Made by a program: the position numbers and the translations under genes. Of a stretch of 64,000 nt of DNA, positions 60,201 to 64,000 are shown one piece after another (the stretch's first letter is position 1; each line of letters starts with the position of its first letter). This stretch comes from Pseudomonas zanjanensis (GTDB taxonomy: Bacteria > Pseudomonadota > Gammaproteobacteria > Pseudomonadales > Pseudomonadaceae): the NCBI RefSeq assembly GCF_014268745.2, contig NZ_JABWRB020000002.1, forward strand, positions 558,001 through 622,000. The letters run 5' to 3'. The notes under the pieces are model-generated. The model saw only the letters and a program-made list of their open reading frames with translations. It searched no databases and was not told the origin of the DNA.

Positions 60201-60342
60201 GCAGCAACAACCAGAATGCCCGCCAGCCATGCCGTGCGCGGCGTTTTTCTTGAGGTAAAGGCGCTTCTTCCATACGTTCAGTCGGGACCACAGGTTCATT
60301 CGAATCGGTTTGCCACAAAGCGCCCATAGTCGACTGATCCAT
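57220..60342 (-). CDS. Class A penicillin-binding protein with divergent GT51 domain
   Basis: A 1040-residue bifunctional cell-wall synthase. Cytosolic basic N-terminus, one membrane helix (AFWLLLLIIVVVVGLAAA, ~residues 43-60), a GT51 glycosyltransferase domain (SLLFIENRFLLDP, AGGSTLATQLEKYRHSPEGL, SVPLSAVPGHGEVHGMAEGL), and a transpeptidase with SxxK STAK in GSTAKLRVLTTY, SIN in RESINLPFIR and KTG in MGGKTGTGDNRIEAIGSGG. The GT51 motifs are altered from the usual EDxxFxxHxG form, so glycosyltransferase activity is uncertain. About 200 residues longer than PBP1a/b, with an added helical stretch between the transpeptidase motifs. Confidence 0.88.
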   Translation of the reverse strand: MDQSTMGALWQTDSNEPVVPTERMEEAPLPQEKRRARHGWRAFWLLLLIIVVVVGLAAAKEMRTSRFQARELSKYAESLSYSVQPGPSDAIVYPGAGPFDRRLGYSALGEFLPRLLKRDYVIQAQARFSPALMDYVEKGLFVPYVEKIQAGLTITDCRAAPVYQFKYPQQLYASFEAIPPVVVQSLLFIENRFLLDPKQPLANPAVDWPRFGMAAWSQVAKLLSLPGQSAGGSTLATQLEKYRHSPEGLTVSGAEKIRQMISASVRAYQAGPQTLEARQRIIRDYLNSVPLSAVPGHGEVHGMAEGLRVWYGADFKRANERLSSTATDSKSLAEKGLALREMLSLMIAQRRPSHFLSKGHDELARLTDSHIRLLAQNGVIDAALAEAALASKVSYRDWVKDPTVQPNETNKGISAARSRLAALLNRPLYDLDRLDLSATSTLQSDLQAQATEYLKRLADPAFATEIGLMGERLLTPTSTTQVRYSFTLLELTPDGSRVRVQTDSTDQPFDINEGSKLELGSTAKLRVLTTYLQIIAELHERYAQQAPAALKKTEIAEQDRLSRWAVDYLIENTDRSLPKMLEAALDRTYSASPGEAFFTGGGLHTFHNFRKEDDGRLPTLRDALRESINLPFIRLMRDLVRYATYAGPNNSSELLKDDKDPRRQEYLAQFADREGTSFLLRFWKKYQKKDTGQRLETFLDGMRPTAIRLAAVHRYFFPNDSQENFNRFVRAHLKSAKSAEKLTDERLERLYQSYGPGAYDLPDQGFIAKVHPLDLWLMGYLLNNPDAKFSQIVKASEFERQEVYSWLFKSRHKSARDSRIRTMLEVEAFLDIHQRWQEVGYPFDHLVPSLATAIGSSGDRPAALAELVGTILNDGIRKPALRVDSLDFAVGTPYETRLVSNPDNGKRVMPAEVAQALRGALSQVVDAGTAKRVAGSFKLADGTPLAMGGKTGTGDNRIEAIGSGGRVISSKSINRTATFVFYIGDSHFGTLTAYVPGASAQNFKFTSALPVQVLKGMAPFLSPYLQPGTHTQCKPLVAGQ

Positions 60343-60441
60343 TAAGCAGATTGATCGGACTTGCTTGAAGCTTAGACGGTGGTTGGCGTGGGGGGAGGGG
60401 AAATTGTCGGCACTGGTTTGTCATGGCCAATGGCATTCCTT

Positions 60442-60572
60442 TGTGGCGAGGGGATTTATCCCCGCTGGGCTGCACAGCAGCCCCAATGCAGGCAACTCAA
60501 TTGTCCAGACATACCGGGTTGTCGTTTTGGGGGCTGCTGCGCAGCCCAGCGGGGATAAATCCCCTCGCCACA
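60442..60572. repeat. REPIN, family C, left of the RAYT gene
   Basis: Arms TGTGGCGAGGGGATTTATCC and complement, inner GGGCTGCACAGCAGCCCC and GGGCTGCTGCGCAGCCC. Its middle (AATGCAGGCAACTCAATTGT) is shared with the right copy at 61161-61292. Confidence 0.93.
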
Positions 60573-60689
60573 GATGAGTCCCCGCCACAAGTACTACACA
60601 AGTTTCGGAATATGCTCTCGACCTTTCCAGCGTCGAAAAACCAGCTGCATGACTAGGCTGCACTCAAACCCCTTCAAAGGAAGCAAGGA

Positions 60690-61148
60690 ATGCATCCACG
60701 CCCCAATTCCCATCGTTTGCGTCGAGGTCGTTATTCAGAGCCAGGACGAGCCTATCTGGTGACTGCTGTTGTTCATCAGCGGCGGCCGGTTTTTTCCGAC
60801 TGGAAGATTGGACGGCTATTGGTCACCGAATTCAAACGTGCTCATGATTCGGGCCAGGTGAGCTCTTTGGCCTGGGTGGTAATGCCGGATCACTTTCATT
60901 GGTTGCTGCAAATCCAGGAGGGCCATCTGAGTCGTATGATCGGAGCCACCAAAGCTCGCAGCACCCATCGTGTCAATAACATCACCGGAGCCTCTGGCCC
61001 GCTTTGGCAAAGCGGCTTTCATGACCGCGCGATCCGCGACAACGAGGATCTGAAGCCCTCCGCCCGCTACATCATTGCCAATCCGCTTCGTGCTGGGCTG
61101 GTGGAGCGCATTGGCGATTACCCGCTATGGGACGCTGTATGGCTTTGA
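60690..61148 (+). CDS. REP-associated tyrosine transposase (RAYT, Y1 type)
   Basis: A 152-residue IS200/IS605-like Y1 transposase of the RAYT group: GRYSEPGRAYLVTAVVHQRR, the HUH motif as HFH in WVVMPDHFHWLLQI, and the catalytic Tyr region in SARYIIANPLRAGLVERIGD. RAYTs are single-copy domesticated enzymes thought to move REP/REPIN repeats. The ATG at 60690 follows AAGCAAGGA. It is bracketed by two near-identical family C REPINs in direct orientation, which are probably its own substrates. Confidence 0.94.
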   Translation: MHPRPNSHRLRRGRYSEPGRAYLVTAVVHQRRPVFSDWKIGRLLVTEFKRAHDSGQVSSLAWVVMPDHFHWLLQIQEGHLSRMIGATKARSTHRVNNITGASGPLWQSGFHDRAIRDNEDLKPSARYIIANPLRAGLVERIGDYPLWDAVWL

Positions 61149-61160
61149 GGCAGAAAACCT

Positions 61161-61292
61161 TGTGGCGAGGGGATTTATCCCCGCTGGGCTGCGCAGCAGC
61201 CCCAATGCAGGCAACTCAATTGTCCAGACAGGTCGGGTTGTAGTTTTGGTGGGGCTGCTACGCAGCCCAGCGGGATAAATCCCCTCGCCACA
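61161..61292. repeat. REPIN, family C, right of the RAYT gene
   Basis: Near-identical to 60442-60572, differing at a few positions (CACAGCAG/CGCAGCAG, CATACCGG/CAGGTCGG, one G shorter in the last arm). The similarity extends outside into CAGATGAGTCC. Confidence 0.93.
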
Positions 61293-61673
61293 GATGAGTC
61301 CGCTAGCCATAAATGACTCCTCTCACCATGGGGCCTGAAAGCCTTGCACTAGAGCCATCGCCCCATGCCAGAGCATGACGCTGCACCATCACTGTGCAAT
61401 ACTCGGCGGCGTTTTCTGTATGACCTGGATCCCAGACAAGACCTCTCGGAAACCCGATTCAGGCGCAGGCTTATCCCTGAATTTTCCAGGTTTTACAGTG
61501 AAACTCTCTATCCCTGGCTTTTTATACTGCACGACCCGCTGATCCTGAGGTTGTCGTTCCACAGGACGGTCTGCCCACAAGGCAGGCCCGGTTTCGGCAA
61601 TGCTCGCAGGCCCACTCGCCCGCAGCCTTGGACACTCGGTGGCTAATCCAATAACAAGACGAGGTTTATCCCT
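61293..61673 (+). promoter_or_regulatory. Intergenic region before the permease gene
   Basis: About 380 bp without a credible gene. It contains the permease promoter (not located with confidence) and a leader ending AACAAGACGAGG before the ATG. A long antisense frame (61389-63053) is a shadow. Confidence 0.35.
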
Positions 61674-63095
61674 ATGCCTGTCGGCAATCATCTGCCCCAT
61701 GGCGAGACCGCCCAGGGTGGTCCGCTCAAACGTGAACTCGGCGAGCGGCATATCCGCCTGATGGCGCTCGGCGCCTGCATCGGTGTCGGGCTGTTCCTCG
61801 GCTCGGCCAAGGCCATCGAAATGGCCGGGCCGGCGATCATGCTGTCCTACATCATCGGCGGCCTGGCGATCCTGGTGATCATGCGCGCCCTCGGCGAAAT
61901 GGCCGTGCACAACCCGGTGGCCGGTTCGTTCAGCCGCTATGCCCAGGATTACCTCGGCCCACTGGCAGGCTTCCTGACCGGTTGGAACTACTGGTTCCTG
62001 TGGCTGGTGACCTGCGTGGCGGAAATCACCGCCGTGGCGGTGTACATGGGCATCTGGTTCCCCGACGTGCCCCGCTGGATCTGGGCCCTGGCCGCGCTGG
62101 TCAGCATGGGCTCGATCAACCTGATCGCAGTCAAGGCCTTCGGCGAATTCGAATTCTGGTTCGCCCTGATCAAGATCGTCACCATCATCGCCATGGTCAT
62201 CGGCGGCATTGGCATCATAGCCTTCGGCTTCGGTAACGACGGCGTGGCCCTCGGCATTTCCAACCTCTGGACCCACGGCGGTTTCATGCCCAACGGCGTG
62301 TCCGGCGTGTTGATGTCCCTGCAAATGGTCATGTTCGCCTACCTGGGCGTGGAGATGATCGGCCTGACTGCCGGTGAAGCGAAGAACCCACAGAAAACCA
62401 TCCCCAACGCCATCGGCTCGGTGTTCTGGCGGATCCTGCTGTTTTATGTCGGCGCGTTGTTCGTGATCCTGTCGATCTACCCATGGAACGAAATCGGCAC
62501 CCAGGGCAGCCCGTTCGTGATGACCTTCGAGCGCCTGGGCATCAAGACCGCCGCCGGCATCATCAACTTCGTGGTGATCACCGCCGCGCTGTCCTCCTGC
62601 AACGGCGGGATCTTCAGCACCGGACGGATGCTCTACAGCCTTGCGCAGAACGGCCAGGCCCCGGCCGGTTTCGCCAAGACCTCGGCCAACGGCGTACCGC
62701 GCCGCGCGTTGCTGTTGTCCATCGCCGCGTTGCTGCTGGGCGTGCTGCTCAACTATCTGGTGCCGGAGAAAGTCTTCGTCTGGGTGACGTCCATTGCCAC
62801 CTTCGGCGCGATCTGGACCTGGGTGATGATCCTGCTGGCCCAGCTCAAGTTCCGCAAAGGCCTCAGCGCTTCCGAGCGTGCGGCGTTGAAATACCGCATG
62901 TGGCTGTACCCGGTCAGCTCGTATTTGGCGCTGGCATTCCTGGTGCTGGTGGTAGGGCTGATGGCGTACTTCCCCGACACCCGCGTAGCGCTGTATATCG
63001 GCCCGGCGTTCCTGGTGCTGCTGACGGTGTTGTTCTACACCTTCAAATTGCAACCGACCGGTGATGCATCGGGTTCGGTGAGCTCGGTTTCGTAA
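61674..63095 (+). CDS. Amino acid permease, APC family (ProY/HisP-like)
   Basis: A 473-residue permease with about twelve helices. The N-terminus has the amino-acid-transporter signature RHIRLMALGACIGVGLFLGS, followed by AGPAIMLSYIIGGLAILVIM and ALGEMAVHNPVAGSFSRYAQ; later FAYLGVEMIGLTAGEAKNPQ and GRMLYSLAQNGQAPAGFAKT. It looks most like proline/histidine-type (ProY) permeases, but the substrate cannot be fixed. Monocistronic, with a terminator after it. Confidence 0.92.
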   Translation: MPVGNHLPHGETAQGGPLKRELGERHIRLMALGACIGVGLFLGSAKAIEMAGPAIMLSYIIGGLAILVIMRALGEMAVHNPVAGSFSRYAQDYLGPLAGFLTGWNYWFLWLVTCVAEITAVAVYMGIWFPDVPRWIWALAALVSMGSINLIAVKAFGEFEFWFALIKIVTIIAMVIGGIGIIAFGFGNDGVALGISNLWTHGGFMPNGVSGVLMSLQMVMFAYLGVEMIGLTAGEAKNPQKTIPNAIGSVFWRILLFYVGALFVILSIYPWNEIGTQGSPFVMTFERLGIKTAAGIINFVVITAALSSCNGGIFSTGRMLYSLAQNGQAPAGFAKTSANGVPRRALLLSIAALLLGVLLNYLVPEKVFVWVTSIATFGAIWTWVMILLAQLKFRKGLSASERAALKYRMWLYPVSSYLALAFLVLVVGLMAYFPDTRVALYIGPAFLVLLTVLFYTFKLQPTGDASGSVSSVS

Positions 63096-63119
63096 GATAA
63101 ACCGCGACGTAAAAGAAGG

Positions 63120-63146
63120 CCCCGGTCAGATGACTGGGGTTTTTTA
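63120..63146 (+). terminator. Rho-independent terminator of the permease gene
   Basis: Stem CCCCGGTCA (63120-63128) with TGACTGGGG (63131-63139; one G-T pair) and a T run. Confidence 0.85.
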
Positions 63147-63267
63147 TAGGCGTGAGCCTGACTGTCCGTCGGATTCGGTGCCGCACCTGTAAGATCTGAC
63201 AGTAGACCGTCATAGGACTGTCGACTAGCTTGGAAACCTGCCAACTGGCGAATGGCAAGGTACCAAG

Positions 63268-63618
63268 ATGAACGGACTTTCTGCATTGATGGTTATCGCG
63301 CTGGTCAATGGATTGATCCATGGCCAGGTTTTTTTTCTATTGCACGACGCCGTTGGACTGGCCCAGGCGACCAGTAACTTTGCTGCGTTCTGCATGGCCG
63401 CGGCGTTTTCGTTTTATGTAAGTGGCCTCTACATCTTCCGACCCGGGGAGTCGTGGAGAGGTTATCTGCTGGGCAATGGCGCAATGGGCGGGCTGAGTTA
63501 TGGCTTCGGCTCGTTCGGCGATGCGCTGGATTTGCCTGGGTGGATGGCGGTCGCTTTGTCTTTGTATTTCTCGCTGAACCTGGTGATGGGGTACGGGTTT
63601 ATTCGGTTCAAGTTGTAG
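63268..63618 (+). CDS. GtrA-family membrane protein, copy 1
   Basis: A 116-residue protein with four membrane helices in the GtrA pattern: ALMVIALVNGLIHGQVFFLL, SNFAAFCMAAAFSFYVSGLY and LSLYFSLNLVMGYGFIRFKL. GtrA proteins are thought to flip lipid-linked sugars in O-antigen or teichoic-acid modification. The next gene is a paralogue in the same direction. Confidence 0.88.
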   Translation: MNGLSALMVIALVNGLIHGQVFFLLHDAVGLAQATSNFAAFCMAAAFSFYVSGLYIFRPGESWRGYLLGNGAMGGLSYGFGSFGDALDLPGWMAVALSLYFSLNLVMGYGFIRFKL

Positions 63619-63698
63619 TGCGGTCGTCTTGCATGGGCGCTTCTAGTGGTGTTGTCGCCAACCGTTTTCTTGTCGTGGACATAGGTTGGGGAGCGAGC

Positions 63699-64000
63699 AT
63701 GAAGGCGATATGGCGTGTTTTCCTCACTTATTCACTGGTCGGATTGGCCAATACGCTGGTTCATTGGCAGATATTTTTTGTACTGCGCGTGGCAATGGGT
63801 CTTGATCAGTCGATCAGTAATCTTGCTGCGTTCTGTGTGGCTGCTTCATTTTCCCACTACCTCAATGCGCTCTACACCTTCGAAGCCAGGATATCGGCGA
63901 CGGGTTATGGGTTTTTCCTGTGTGTTATGGGAGCGCTCAGTTTTGCCGTGGGTTATCTGGGAGATCGCTGGCAGGTCCATGGGCTACTGACAGTGACGGT
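63699..64000 (+). CDS. GtrA-family membrane protein, copy 2 (3' truncated)
   Basis: A frame open to the window end: ATG 63699 gives MKAIWRVFLTYSLVGLANTL, then HWQIFFVLRVAMGLDQSISN, LAAFCVAASFSHYLNALYTF. It matches copy 1 helix by helix (NLAAFCVAASFSHY versus NFAAFCMAAAFSFY). About 100 residues are visible, and the last helix is missing. It starts 81 bp after copy 1. Confidence 0.88.
   Translation, partial: MKAIWRVFLTYSLVGLANTLVHWQIFFVLRVAMGLDQSISNLAAFCVAASFSHYLNALYTFEARISATGYGFFLCVMGALSFAVGYLGDRWQVHGLLTVT

Noticed and set aside
2721..61292. Palindromic repeats as a CRISPR array
   Set aside because: Repeats are dispersed inverted pairs between genes, not regularly spaced direct repeats with unique spacers; they are REP/REPIN elements.

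Overview
The window is chromosomal DNA of a Pseudomonas, most likely of the P. fluorescens group. The basis is gene order (pepA-holC-valS, lptF-lptG, lepA-lepB-rnc-era-recO-pdxJ, purL, nag PTS operon, PQQ glucose dehydrogenase), high-GC coding sequence, and about twenty intergenic REP/REPIN-type palindromic repeats together with a REP-associated tyrosine transposase. No rRNA, tRNA, CRISPR array, prophage or classical insertion sequence was seen.

Layout. 1-2.7 kb: end of an MFS transporter, an NTF2-like protein, a GIY-YIG protein and a glutathione S-transferase. 2.9-11.5 kb: ndpA, an HU gene, rlmF, then the minus-strand group pepA-holC-hypothetical-valS. 11.8-20.3 kb: core plus-strand genes for LPS export (lptF, lptG), translation, secretion and RNA processing (lepA, lepB, rnc, era), recombination (recO) and vitamin B6 (pdxJ). 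20.5-26.5 kb: mltF diverging from purL and a NIF3-like gene. 26.8-34.1 kb: a complete N-acetylglucosamine operon (nagR, nagA, SIS-domain deaminase, three-domain PTS phosphotransferase, EIICB transporter) with two near-identical operator-like sites upstream.

34.2-38.7 kb is the accessory zone and the most unusual part. It begins with a ~200-230 bp imperfect inverted repeat enclosing nested REPINs. Next comes a two-gene cassette, a nucleotidyltransferase plus an overlapping unknown 150-aa protein, bracketed by 64-bp direct repeats. The right-hand repeat is itself the start of a ~310-nt, strongly structured leader that ends in a hairpin hiding the Shine-Dalgarno of a DUF6124-type gene. The zone closes with a secreted cholera-toxin-A-like ADP-ribosyltransferase carrying a second, apparently dead, copy of the domain.

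38.7-48.9 kb: L,D-transpeptidase, two NUDIX hydrolases, gamma carbonic anhydrase, small conserved genes, gcd, purT, a VUT transporter, and a siderophore-interacting protein with its PadR-type regulator (like E. coli YqjH/YqjI). 49.3-57.2 kb: a CS1/cable-type (alpha) chaperone-usher pilus operon with two tandem tip-protein paralogues and duplicated pilins. 57.2-64 kb: a divergent class A penicillin-binding protein, a RAYT transposase bracketed by two near-identical REPINs, an amino-acid permease, and two GtrA-family membrane proteins, the second cut by the window end.

Functions are assigned by recognising motifs and families by eye; no database search was possible. Antisense ORFs over valS, purL, lepA, gcd and others were treated as GC-driven shadows.
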